Shown here: one piece after another, positions 10,263-21,500 of the stretch
Position numbering within the stretch: position 1 is the first letter of the stretch
How the letters are laid out: the number at the start of each line of letters is the position of its first letter
Assembly (NCBI GenBank): GCA_020055645.1
Contig: CM034547.1
Location: 1,116,001 to 1,180,000 of the forward strand
DNA: 64,000 nucleotides
Direction of reading: 5' to 3'
Source of the DNA: Tomocerus qinae
Lineage: Eukaryota; Arthropoda; Collembola; Entomobryomorpha; Tomoceridae
Notes under the pieces: generated by a model
Told to the model about the DNA's origin: nothing
Databases searched by the model: none
Seen by the model: the letters and a program-made list of their open reading frames with translations, nothing else
Translations under genes and position numbers: made by a program

Positions 10263-12650
10263 ATGCCAACCCTGCATAGAGGGTAATGAATGCATATGTA
10301 TGGTTTCCATAATATTTCTGCCGTCCATAATATAGTAACTTTTTGACATTGCAGGGTGAATTGAGAATATTACCCGGAAGAAGATTGGGATTTTAGAAAT
10401 GAATCTCAACTAGCACATTTATTTATAGGAAATCCGAGAAAGTAAGGCGAATTGTTTAGCGGTGGCAAAAAGTACAGCATGCTATGTGTTCCTACGATAT
10501 TGATGATGACGTAAGTTGACGATTTTTACTACTTTTATTTAGCCCATTATATTACACTAGTTCCCCAGTACTAATGCTGAATTTCAAAATGATTAGGCAT
10601 ATTAACACTGTTTAATTTTCGAAATAAGCTAATGTTCATTCGTATAGGACTTATTGGATTCATATTGGATTAATGAAATATGCATTGTATATACGCGCAT
10701 GTGCATTGCAACAAAAAGAATCATTTCCAATGGCATAGATTGATACTTGCCACATAGGAATAAACATTTTTATTTAGATAGATAGAAACACAAAGCACAA
10801 TCAAAATCAAAGATGTTGGTAGTTTTGAAATAATTACACACGAGATCTCAACACAGAATTTGCATTTTGAAACTTTGCAGTTGAAAAAGAATTTGTCCTC
10901 TGTTTTACTCGAGTCGGAAAATGCAGCATATATATACGCATTTGCGCATTCATTATCATATCATCCAAATGCAGACAAACTTCTTCACCAAATTTTTATT
11001 AGATAGACTAGGCCACCATAGCACTGCTATTAAATTTCAAAAGATTTCCGTGTCTTTTTTTGGTTTAATTTCGAAATAAGCTATGTTTTATGTAATATGT
11101 ATTTCATACGTGCCTGCATTTTGCATTGCATATTTGGGAACACCTTACCAGTTACCACACGTACATCATAGATAGAAATCTCTATATTACAATAGAAACG
11201 AGCACGTCAATATACCCAGGCCGTCACTATACTCAGGCCTAAATAAAAATGCGAATAAATTTGCACGACAGGATTCTAGATGGATTTGGCTGGAAATAAA
11301 TGTGAGATAGTAGAGCCAACACACCAACCCAATTAGGTCGTGTATATTTCACCAACAATATATGGGTAAACCCCCTATATAGCGGGGTATTAGTTTATCA
11401 CTATAGCGGTGCCCATATTTAAATTCACCATGCTCTTTTACTTCGTAGGGATGAAAACCAAATATTTAATTCTGAAGTTTTCAAATTCCACGTTTTTAGA
11501 TTTTTTCTGGTAAGTCTGCAGTATGACCAGGTGCAATTTGAAATATTTCGGGTGATTCGTGATTCATCACATCGAAGTGGTTTAATAAAGATATGATGAA
11601 CGTCTATCTGCTTTCATTTGATGTGCTCATGAAAAATAGAAAGATTGGCATAAAAAATTCGAATTTGTTTTTTAAAACGTAGACAATTTTTCAGGCTTTT
11701 TTTGATAACGCTAACTTATTTTTATTATATTCAGCCGATTGTATAAAATTCCCAAGAAGGTCACATATAAACTAAAAATTATATTTCACCTTTTGGCGGA
11801 CCGTTCTCGACGATCTAACCTCGCAAACTGCCGTGTGTGGAATAGGCTCACATAATTGCAATACTGTGGCATTTTACCTGCGCACGGGATGGCAGCCTAT
11901 CCACACACAGATATCATGTTACCTCTGAAAAGTACGTGACACATCGTAACCGAAACCCCCATAGTAGCCTAACCGGTGTCCATTGCATTGACTATTTTGC
12001 ATTGACGTCAATGAATTGTAAAATATTTGATGATCTTCAAAAACCAAATGAAATGCGGAGAGCAATGTGATTCGAACGTTACTATGACATTGATAAAAAT
12101 GCAAATCTATTTTGTATAGTTGTCCCAGGACAATGTCTAATAGAACACATATACTAAGATTAAGCCTGAAACCTGATCCACTTTTAAATTTACCAATTTG
12201 ATCTGTTTTTCACACCCCTATGGATATCGAAAATGACTTTCTCACAGGGCAAGAAGGTGTGACAGCCTCACATACGTTGTATTCACTTTAGCATAGGCCT
12301 TACGGGCGACCGCTCTGACCTCGATAAGTCAATAATTTTACTGTTTACATGACGATAGTGAATCCTATCCTGTATTTAGATGTCTTGGGACAACAATATA
12401 ATACTAAAGCCACGACATTGTTGCCAATTTACAGTGTATGTGCAAAGCTCTCTTCTAGTAAATCATCAATCATAAACTTGCCTCTTGTTTCCTAGACAGT
12501 AACTTTTACACTATTATTGTTGTGCGTGGTCGGATATTCCATGCATAAAAATTCGGGTCAACCTCCATCGAAATTTAAATTCACAATTTTTGAAAAACTG
12601 TCGTTACATTTTCGAATTTCTTCCAGAGCCAAGCATTTGATTTTGATGGT
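10263..12650. other. Intergenic stretch with diverged duplications
   Basis: No gene was seen. A diverged direct duplication pairs 10550-10790 with about 10990-11200 (both hold AATTTCAAAA and TTTCGAAATAAGCTA, offset about 448 bp). A small inverted pair, GTGTGTGGAATAGGCT and AGCCTATCCACACAC, bounds 11835-11910. The rest is featureless AT-rich sequence. Confidence 0.45.
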
Positions 12651-12654
12651 ATTT

Positions 12655-12865
12655 ACAGATTTGAAATCCAGGAATATCCAGTAACAGATTCTATAATTCT
12701 GATGTTTGACATTTCCTTTAAATAGTTTTAAAAAATCAAATTTCTAAAAATGGGACAATTTAAAATTTCTTTAAGAATTTGATTTTTTAAAACTATTTAA
12801 AGGAAATTTTAAACATCAGAACCTGTTAATTGGATATTCCTGGATTCCAAATGTGAAAGTAGCCC
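12655..12865. repeat. Palindrome with about 95-bp arms
   Basis: Left arm words GGAATATCCAGTAACAG, CTGATGTTTGACATTTCCTT and TAAATAGTTTTAAAAAATCAAA return as complements at 12780-12860. The loop is about 20-30 bp around 12760. It is related by vocabulary to the palindromes at 22492-22932 and 62580-62784. Confidence 0.75.
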
Positions 12866-12889
12866 TAGACCAGGATTTTCTACGATTTT

Positions 12890-13060
12890 AGAGACTAACC
12901 TTGTCTTTCTAAGACCAGTATTCTCGGAGTTATATCCGGTTTCCGAAAAAATATTTTTCAGTTTTGTCATAGAGTAAATTTTTATGACTCTACGTATTTT
13001 TAAATCGTAGCCATAGATACTTCCCCATCCCTTCTACTTGACCTGTTGACCTTCTATTAT
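12890..13060 (-). repeat. Dispersed repeat 'GGTGGTTCAAAATACGGGG', copy 2
   Basis: Minus-strand copy of the family at 2775-2960: TAGAGTAAATTTTTATGACT, AAATCGTAGCCATAGATAC and CTTCCCCATCC. Its CTTTCTAAGACCAGTATTCT part matches the complement of about 34965-34995 in copy 3. The region homologous to the AATACGGGG block is lost at the junction with the next element. Confidence 0.65.
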
Positions 13061-13074
13061 TGAATTCCGTCGGG

Positions 13075-13545
13075 GACCTGCCTCTTAAGCCGGCATATAC
13101 CCCCGAATCCCAACCCCACTGACATACCCGGTAGTTCCCGTTTAGGGACCTTGGCAATAATATGAAACTTCCCCTTGTTTACGTATTTCCCATAGACTAA
13201 AACATGTCCCTGTACAATAAGACTGCTAATGCTATTGTGATATAGCTGCAACTTCCTTATTGGTTCCCAACCTGCGGCATTCCAGGCTTCATTCGATTTT
13301 TTTGTAATGCATTCGATTTGTGACGTCACACGGCGACATTTCCTATTCATTTCCATGGGGCAGAAAAATATTTTTGACAAATTTTTTTAAATTTTTTGAC
13401 ATGCACTTTCACCATGGTGATGGCCCATGCAAATGTATAGGAAAGTCGCCGTGTGACGTCACAAATCGGTTTACATACACAAAAATTCAGAAGTGCCTGG
13501 GAATTCCAAACCTATTTTACTTCTACTAGCCTTGATTGGTTCCTA
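13075..13545. mobile_element. CRE-containing foldback element, copy 1
   Basis: Two arms meet around 13385. GTGACGTCACACGGCGACAT with CTATTCATTTCCATGGGGCA on the left pairs with CCATGCAAATGTATAGGAAA and GTCGCCGTGTGACGTCACAA on the right. Each arm holds a perfect TGACGTCA (13321-13328, 13454-13461). The right terminus is GGAATTCCAAACC, then TATTTTACTTCTACTAGCCT (about 13545), the same end as the copies at 20655-20840 and 47732-48287. The left terminus is missing or diverged. Non-coding. Confidence 0.8.
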
Positions 13546-14440
13546 CCCTTGGCTATTGTTTGTTACCCTTGGTTATTGGTTGCTACCCTAACACGTGGGT
13601 ATATAAACTGCACCATGGGGATAATACGTCAATAGCAGTCTTTTTGTACAGGTTTATTTAGTGGTCGGTGCGTATTTCCAATTTGATCTATTCCCCATGT
13701 TTGTTTGTTTTTCTACGTGGAACACTCCCTAACTTAGGATCAAAATGTAAAAGTCAGACCCCTTGGTAACGCAAGATTTTATCTTCCCCACTACCAAGGC
13801 AAAGGGTTAATGTGATTGATGTAGATGTTGAGTGAGAATGGGAATGGACGGGCAGCTGAAGAGACTTAGGTTTAAATAGAAGATTCTACTAAGCAATAGG
13901 CGATCTGTTCTTTAAAAGTGATTTCATTCAAATCGGTTAAATAATCTCTGAGTTCCTTTGTAAACATTTCATATGTTTCAAGGACGACTCGACGGAGGGG
14001 ACGCACCCCTCCGTCGAGATATCTAGCGGAATTTGGCAGCAACTTGATGTATTTACATTGAGTTGAATACAAAACATTCTAATTTTACTTTTTTAGGAAA
14101 TCAAAAAAAACTCAAAAGCGCTTCGTTTTTCAATCTTGAATTTTTTACCTAATATTCGTACAGGGTCCTAAAGGATCACAAGTTTCCGTTTCGTTCAAAG
14201 TCTTTGTTATTTTTTTAAAATTATAAACCTATCCCGCCAAAAAAATAAAAAACATTTTGGTAGAATGGCCACTGTAAACTTTGTAGGTCAAAACCATAAC
14301 ATGTCTGAAACTTGCTGAAACTTGTGACCCTCCAGGGCCTTCAGTCTAAATTTTGAGACTATATAACTATCTCCAGATTGATTAAAATTGAATTATCCAT
14401 GATATCCTTGAGTAGGAAAACATATGGAAAGCCTACTACT
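13546..14440. other. Unannotated intergenic stretch
   Basis: No gene was recognised. GGTATATAAACTGCACCATG at about 13599-13618 looks like a TATA box, but nothing coding follows. The short perfect hairpin at 13988-14018 is listed separately. Confidence 0.45.
13988..14018. repeat. Perfect 13-bp stem hairpin
   Basis: CTCGACGGAGGGG, a 5-base loop ACGCA, then CCCCTCCGTCGAG. GC-rich in an AT-rich neighbourhood. It could be a MITE core or a chance remnant; no T-run and no gene next to it, so it is not called a terminator. Confidence 0.6.
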
Positions 14441-14696
14441 ACTGCGCCTCCTTAATTAATATGCATGAGGTTCAAAGTGCCATTATCAAATACCAATTTG
14501 CATGGCAAGTGTCGAACTCTTTATTAACAGCTGTGTGCGCGGCGCGCTTAATACTTGGCCTAAAGAGTGCGAGTGGTGTTGAGGTGAAGCGAGGCTTATG
14601 CTTATCTCTCTATAATAAACACAGAAAGAAAAAAAAACTAACCAATCTATCTATCTATGTAACTATATATTATCTATGTGTGGTAGGACAGCCTAG

Positions 14697-15252
14697 GGAA
14701 CCTGCATATATTGCGTAACGCAAAACGCACTCCCCCATGAGTAACGCAAGTGCTGACTGCAACACTTTTGAGTACCTCCTTATCCCATCAACTGCACACT
14801 TAATATATGCATGTGCCTGAGAAGCAAAATGCGCAAACCCAATTCCTCCAAAAAACCGAAATGAGTCGTTTCATAAATTAATAACATTAAAACCATCTAT
14901 AATATAATCCCAGACTTGGAAAACAATACGAATCTATCTATAATTGTCTGGTAGGAGAGCTTAGAAAACCTGCATATATTACGTAACGCAAAACCCACTC
15001 CCTCATGTGTAACGCAAGTGTCGACTGCAACACTTTTGAGTACCTTTTCCTCCCATCAACTGCACACGCAATATATGCATGTTCCTTAAAAGCAAAATGC
15101 GCAAGCCCAATTAACGTTTTTACTCATGTACCCCAAAGCATACCTTATGGCAAGAGTTAATAGCTTAGCAATAACGCAGCAAGGTATGCTTTGGGGTACA
15201 TTATTAAAAAAACGTTTATTCCTCTAAACAACCGAAATGAGTCGTTTCATAT
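14697..15252. repeat. Direct duplication, 270-bp offset
   Basis: AACCTGCATATATT starts at 14699 and again at 14969, each followed by CGTAACGCAAAAC, ACTGCAACACTTTTGAGTACC, AACTGCACAC and AACCGAAATGAGTCGTTTCAT. The second unit is interrupted by a short MITE (15113-15217). An inverted, partial third copy lies at 50990-51185, so the block belongs to a dispersed element (about 14440-15460 here). Confidence 0.85.
15113..15217. mobile_element. 105-bp MITE with natural empty-site comparison
   Basis: TIRs of about 34 bp contain ATGTACCCCAAAGCATACCT on both ends, with a 36-bp core. The uninterrupted unit at about 14850 reads CCCAATTCCTCCAAAA; here the same text is split as CCCAATT [element] ATTCCTCTAAA, which defines the insertion and suggests an ATT 3-bp duplication (15110-15112, 15218-15220). 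A single TIR-like word, AATGTACCCCAAAGCATACA, stands alone at about 37678-37697. Confidence 0.85.
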
Positions 15253-16600
15253 TATTGTAACATCAAAAAAATAATAGAAATTTACATAAGAAGGTTGAAT
15301 GGTGGTGAGTCGTGATTGAAGTGAAATGATTAGCGAAAGGGAACATTTCGTAATGATCGTAATGTGCCTTATTAAATAGCATTTCTAAACTTCTAATCCA
15401 AATTGGTTCTGTTATATCGACAAACTTATTTAACATTTTTTAGTAGAGCTGGGTTTACTTTTTTGCTTTTTTGCACCATTTATTCTTTAAAAATATTTAT
15501 TCGTAAGTTGTATTCATTCGTAAGTTTGTACGTTTTTCCGAAATCCCAGGGGGATCTAATTTTTCTGATTTAAAAAGGGAGATTTTTGGTGACTTTGTGG
15601 GATTTTGTTTCAAAAATGGAGTCTTTCATTTTTCCCTGTATTCGATGCTACGATGCACAGTTATTATTTTGGTTTAGGAAATTCTTTTTAGCAGGAAGCT
15701 GGGGCTACAGCTAATTTTGTAACCGAAAGTATATTAATTTAAATATACTTTGTATTTACAAAGTTTACATAATAACCTAAGGGATCTTTTCGAAATTGTT
15801 TTTATTACTGTGTTGGGTGGCCTGCTGATTTCCTCTTGAGTGCTAGGTTTGCCCCTTAGATGGGTTTACTAGTGCCTACAATAAACACACAAAAAATAAA
15901 CTTTTCTCTTCCTTCGTTCTGCAGCACGCATTGCGCATGTATGCCACAAACAGGCATCGCGTAAAATTCTATTAGTAGTATAATAATGTATACAGGTAAA
16001 TTTATCAAGTCTACGATTATAATATAGATCAAGGATGAATTAAACGGATTCAGAGAATAAAGAGGGACGTCAGGAGGGAGGGAGGGCAATCGAATGGATT
16101 AGGATACTGGGTGGGTTATATCACTATTATGTTGCATTGCCAATTTTATAATTTTCAAGGTTACATTTATATTATTCATTGCTGTAATCCATATTTGAGA
16201 CATTTTTTGTGACATTGAGCTATTTTTGCCCCCTCGATACCCCATTGTGAAAATAGAACTGAGACAATAAATAATTTCTTTTAAAAGTTTTTGTTGGATT
16301 AGAGTTTTATAGTTTTGATTTGTGTGTAAGTGTAACTGTAACTGAAGATTTCCTGTAGGGGCTCAAACCGTGAGGGACGAGGGACGGATCAGACAGATAA
16401 ACTAGTAAGTATTACCGAAATGGATTCAGCGATAGCAACAGAGTCAACGAGCACTGGCACCAGTGGAAATGGAAATCGGGATCAAACTCCCAATCATATT
16501 GTATATCGTAAGGTATATAATTTATGGCAAAGAGAATTGTGAAGATGAATAGTGATGAACAGGGAACAAAAAAGATACTCCTTTGTCCTTTTATACAAAA
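15253..16600. other. Intergenic stretch, start is a dispersed repeat
   Basis: 15330-15460 (AGCGAAAGGGAACATTTCGT through AGTAGAGCTGGGTTTACTTT) is found in reverse complement at 50765-50910, continuing the dispersed element of 14440 onward. Beyond 15470 nothing was recognised; frames at 15856-16089 and 16412-16783 have no domain or splice support. Confidence 0.5.
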
Positions 16601-16603
16601 ACC

Positions 16604-16643
16604 TGTTACGGCTTGCTGTAGGTACCTACAGCAAGCCGTAACA
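16604..16643. repeat. Perfect 40-bp palindrome
   Basis: TGTTACGGCTTGCTGTAGGT followed by its exact complement. The right half plus the adjoining AGCTCGCC is the sequence found at 62786-62815 and 63632-63658, so the palindrome looks like a head-to-head junction of two AGCTCGCC-family ends. Confidence 0.9.
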
Positions 16644-16706
16644 GAAGCTCGCCTGAGAAAAGGGGACCGTGGTTTGAATAATAGAAATTGGTTTATTTTG
16701 ATATTT

Positions 16707-16852
16707 GACTGGTTGAATACGACAAGGGGGTTAGATTTTTTGTAAACAAATTGTAAACAAACACCAGCTACTTTAATACACATAACTTATTAGGGTTACT
16801 AAGGTATTTATCCTATGAAAATATCTAACCCCCTTATCGTATTCAAGCAGTC
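16707..16852. mobile_element. 146-bp MITE with ATTT flanks
   Basis: TIRs of about 33 bp: GACTGGTTGAATACGACAAG, then GGGGTTAGAT at the left, and the complement with three differences at the right. ATTT immediately precedes (16703-16706) and follows (16853-16856), a likely 4-bp target duplication. It interrupts the AGCTCGCC-family element around it. Confidence 0.8.
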
Positions 16853-16990
16853 ATTTATTGATAACATTGAGTATCAAAATAGATGAATGTTGACTATCCA
16901 AAAAAATGGAAAATCAAAGTAAATAAACATTGATTATGAAAATCGACAGAAAATAAAAAAATTTATTTTGACTATCAAAATCAACAGAAA

Positions 16991-17370
16991 ATCAAAATTG
17001 ATTAATGTTGATTATCAAAATCAACAGAAAATCAAAATTGATTAATGTTGATTATCAAAATCAACAGAAAATCAAAATTGATTAATGTTGATTATCGAAA
17101 TCAACAGAAAATCAAAATTGATTAATGTTGATTATCAAAATCAACAGAAAATCAAAATTGATTAATGTTGATTATCAAAATCAACAGAAAATCAAAATTG
17201 ATTAATGTTGATTATCAAAATCAACAGAAAATCAAAATTGATTAAAGTTGATTATCAAAATCAACAGAAAATCAAAATTGATTAATGTTGATTATCAAAA
17301 TCAACAGAAAATCAAAATTGATTAATGTTGATTATCAAAATCAACAGAAAATCAAAATCGATTAATGTTG
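16991..17370. repeat. Minisatellite, 40-bp unit, about 9.5 near-identical copies
   Basis: Unit TCAAAATCAACAGAAAATCA, then AAATTGATTAATGTTGATTA, copies differing at only a few bases; more diverged units extend left to about 16860. Degenerate copies in the opposite orientation occupy 46966-47280 and a few units lie at 62900-63010, always next to AGCTCGCC-family sequence, so the array belongs to that element. Confidence 0.95.
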
Positions 17371-17757
17371 AAGACTATCAAAATTCCTTATTGAGGCGAG
17401 CTAAAACGCCTGTGTACAATAATGGATTAATATGTCTATCAAATGAAATCGTCATGCTTTGTAAAACAAAAGCACATCTAAATTTTCAATTTAATCTTTC
17501 GTACCCTCGTTTTTCGACAGCTGGAAGCAGTTTTAACTCGCATAATTGTTCTTGCTATTGAAAAAAGTCTAATTTAGAAACACTCAAATGTTTATTGCCA
17601 TTTGTAATTTCCACTAACAGGATCAATTTTAAGTAGAAACGTTTATTGCGATAATAAAATTACCTATTAAAAGCAAGCAGAGTAAAATGGATAATGTGTA
17701 GGTTGAATATGTTAACCAATAATTTGGCAATTAATACTATATTAATCCAAGTTATTA

Positions 17758-18346
17758 GCTCGCCTGACGAGCTATATAGAATCGCACAGTCTGTCCGTCC
17801 GCGCGATGAAACTACACCAAGTTTGTCCCCACGATAACTCCCGAAGGAATTGACGGAATTTGACCAAACTTGGCAAAAACGTTGTCTATGGGCTTGTGAC
17901 GATCCCTATTGATTGTTGACAAAATATGTCCAACGGTTCGCAAATAACAACCGAAAAAATATGTTATTTAATCTTCGGTATTACTGTTGATTGCCATAAA
18001 TAATGCCGTTTTTATTGAAAACTTGTTGAGATATTTGTAATGGTTGTAAAACACAGAGCAAAATTAATGCTTGTCAAACATGAATTTCTGCTCTTAAATA
18101 ACTTGGATTAATAATAACAGTAATACCGAAGATTAAATAACATATTTTTTCGGTTGTTATTTGCGAACCGTTGGACATATTTTGTCAACAATCAATAGGG
18201 ATCGTCACAAGCCCATAGACAACGTTTTTGCCAAGTTTGGTCAAATTCCATCAATTCCTTCGGGAGTTAGCGTGTGGACAAACTTGGTGTAGTTTCATCG
18301 CGCGGACGGACAGACTGTGCGATTCTATATAGCTCGTTAGGCGAGC
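17758..18346. mobile_element. Foldback element, 230-bp arms, TA duplication
   Basis: GCTCGCCTGACGAGCTATAT at the left pairs with the complement ending GGCGAGC at the right; arms 17758-17986 and about 18116-18346 are nearly identical. TA flanks both ends (17756-17757, 18347-18348). Each arm holds CACAGTCTGTCCGTCCG, AACTTGGCAAAAACG and a CCCTATTGATTGTTGAC block shared with 46190-46955 and 63278-63620. Part of the loop (AATAACTTGGATTAATA, about 18098-18114) is the complement of the sequence just outside the left end (17741-17756). Confidence 0.9.
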
Positions 18347-18521
18347 TAAAAAGGTCCTTTTTAGTTCCCTCGTGATATTAAGGATGCTGTGAGTGAGAAG
18401 CATCAAAATGGCATTTTCGTCGCTAATAATATGATTGCCGATTGGTCCAACCAGCAACTTAATGTGTCTGTAAGGGATGGGATCGAGATTATAGATTACG
18501 CATGTTTATTTTTGGAATTAG

Positions 18522-21500
18522 ATGGAGAAAATGATCGAGAGAATGCAAGACGAGGGTTCTGGAGTGCCCGTGAGAACTGTTAAAAGCTTCTTAACAAAAA
18601 TCCCTTCGGTTTTTGCCGGTTTGTTAATTTTAATAATATTTTATGAATTCATATAGTAGTTTGAAAGTGAGATGGAATCCAAATACAACTTAGTGGTTTG
18701 TAATCTCTTACTTCCAACTTCCATAGGATCGGATCTAGTGTGCTGGATTACAAGACATCTGGACGTCGAGGATCACAGTAAGCCTTTGATACTAGCGGTT
18801 GCCTTTGCCATTTTGAAAACAATAACAATCTATATTTTGTTTTTACTCGCAAAAGTCGGAAGATGTACGTGGTTAACTTGGAAATTGACTTTTCAGATGA
18901 GGCTCTTCACCTGGCGCATTTACTCGCTGCACACGGTTACATTTTCCCTATCGATGACCATATACTCACAGTCAAGAATGACTCTGCATTTTATAGATTC
19001 CAGGTATTAATTATTATTTATTTTTGATTGAGTCTTTTATTACTGAGTAATTAAAACATTAGTTTGAAATATTTTGAAAGTTATTAGGGATCTAAATCTA
19101 AAATAGCTTTATTTGTTTGCCTGTGCAGACGCCGTATTTCTGGCCATCAAACTACTGGGATCCTGAGAACTCTGATTATGGTAAGTTATAGTCCATGTAT
19201 AATTTAATTATTATCAAATTGTAATCCTGATCCCACTAATACGCTAGTTCTTATATTTATACTATTGTTTTTGTGCTCTCAGCTGTATATTTATGTAAAA
19301 GAACAATGCAAAATAAAACGAGACTGGAACTGGCTGACTACGAAGCGGAAAACTTGGCAAGATTACAGAAAATGTTCTCGAGAAAGTGGGAGTTTATCTT
19401 CATGCAGGTGAGTTACTTTAAAATTCGAAACAAGCTTATAGCGTATAGTAAATATGCATTTTTCATAGGGAGACATTCGAGGCAGGCTAACTGCTCTCAG
19501 GATTTGTCAATCCCTATGTATGAGGTTGGGTGGGGGTTCGAAAATTTCTGTAAAGGATATCTCGAAAACTTGAAACTTCTGGGCAAAAATTATAAAGACA
19601 AATTTAGTAAACAATTCTTCCATGGAGTGTGCTTTAATTCAGCAACTCTGTCGGAGGACTGGTTCTCCCGCTAGAGCCCGAAGATTCGGTTGTGACCTTG
19701 TTTGGTTAGCATAAATTCAATTATCCTATTCACTTTTCGTAGATACAGTGCAGTAGTGCAGTAGTAGCATATAGTGTACTACTGTACTACTCTTTCAAAT
19801 CCGTATCATCACTATCACGTCCTCTCAATCCACTCTTGTCATAGTAATACACAAGGTGACTGAATACCGTTGCATATTACTAATCCAAAGTATTTAATTA
19901 CTGCTGGTACCACCAACTACAACCACAACACTCATCTGTCATTCCCCTTGCGGGGGTTGGGGGGCAGAGCCCCCCATAAAGCCAAATACTGATATCATTC
20001 GATAGAGTATATTACTTTTGTGAACAAATGATACACAGTGCACTGTGGTAAGGTTGCAGAGACAGAAAAAGGATTTCCGAAATTGGGAAATATTCTAGGG
20101 ATGGAAATTATTCTTAAAACTTGAAAAAGACTCCAGGGACAGAAGTTTTTTTAGAAATGGGGAAATACTCCAGGAATGGAAAAATATTGTTTTGTGTACA
20201 ACATCCCTAAATATTCTCACTTATGCCACCATATACCTAATGTTCAATAGCACTATATATAAGCAATTAAAACTATAAAATAAATTAAAAAGTAAAAACT
20301 TAAAAAACTCATAGGGAGACGCGAGGAAAACCAAAAAACAAGGAAAAATAAAGTTTCTGGATAATCAGAATATGGAGTAAATTAAAAACATATATGCCCC
20401 AGCCTCCCGGTTGAAATTACAATTTCAAAATCGTCTTTTCACACAAATTAATAAATAAAGTACAACATTTAATAAACAAATACTGTAAATTATAATATTG
20501 AAAATCCTTTGGCCTGATTCAAAAAGGTTCTCCTGAAATGAATTAAAAATTATGAAACTACCCGACAGCATAAGAAAGAAAATGAATATCTTTCGGAAAA
20601 TTTAGAGTCGGCTGAAAACAATCTAAATGACAATAGTGGTTTGACCCAAGGTTAGTAGAGGTAAAATAGGTTTGGAATTCTAGACACAGTCTGAATTTTT
20701 TGTTGCTTAGTTATGTGTGACGCCACGCGGTGGCAATTTCTCTTTGGGGATGATTAAGGAGATCCCGTCGCCGTGTGACCTCATTACAGCTAACGCAACA
20801 CAAAAAATCCAAAGTGCCTGGGAATCTTGCAGGTTGGCTTTGCCAGATACCAGGTGGAGATAATTGAAAATTTAGACTTCTATGTACAATCAAATAATTG
20901 AATGCAGAGAATAAGCAATTAGAGAGTTCGATACTCCTAATTGCAGTTTGAGACTTACACTTGTCTCTACCACGTATATCTAGCGGAAGTGGCTCCACTA
21001 CGATTTAAGACATCTTGATAGCGACCAAATTACAACACACTATCTCTTGCACTCACACTTTCACATTTCACAATGCTAAAAATGATTTCAACCGGGAGAC
21101 TGTGGCATATATGTTTTTAATTTACCCCATATTCTGATTATCCAGAAACTTTATTTTTCCTTGTTTTTTGGTTTTCCTCGCGTCTCCCTATGAGTTTTTT
21201 AAGTTTTTACTTTTTAATTTATGATTTCCAAAAGAGGGTAGATTGTTTTAGGGAAAGCATTTTTTAAGACGCCGAAGGTTATATATTTTACTATAAAACA
21301 TTTATTCATTCGCGTGATAAATTAGACCCAAAAATTTAAACGTAGCCATTGTGAATACATTTTATCCATGAAAATAAAAAATCTCTCACGTTTTCCAGGG
21401 ATGTATCGACGTTGTGTGCAAAAATATTTATCCTGTAAATGGAAAATATGTCAAAATATATTTAATGAAAGCATGATGTTTTGGCAGGCCGAAGCTCAAA

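Larger units (their letters stand above)
16646..17402. mobile_element. AGCTCGCC-family element with 40-bp array inside
   Basis: Starts AGCTCGCCTGAGAAAAGGGG and ends TTGAGGCGAGCT; between them lie a nested MITE (16707-16852) and a 40-bp minisatellite (16991-17370). The same order (terminal motif, GGGGACCGTG, satellite-like TCAAAATCAACAGAAAATC text, terminal motif) recurs in 62785-63250. Non-coding. Confidence 0.7.

Noticed and set aside
13599..13618. TATA-box-like GGTATATAAACTGCACCATG
   Set aside because: No open frame or exon follows; AT-rich sequence yields such words by chance.
16991..17370. Evenly spaced 40-bp repeats resembling a CRISPR array
   Set aside because: Units are contiguous with no unique spacers, the genome is eukaryotic, and no cas genes are present.
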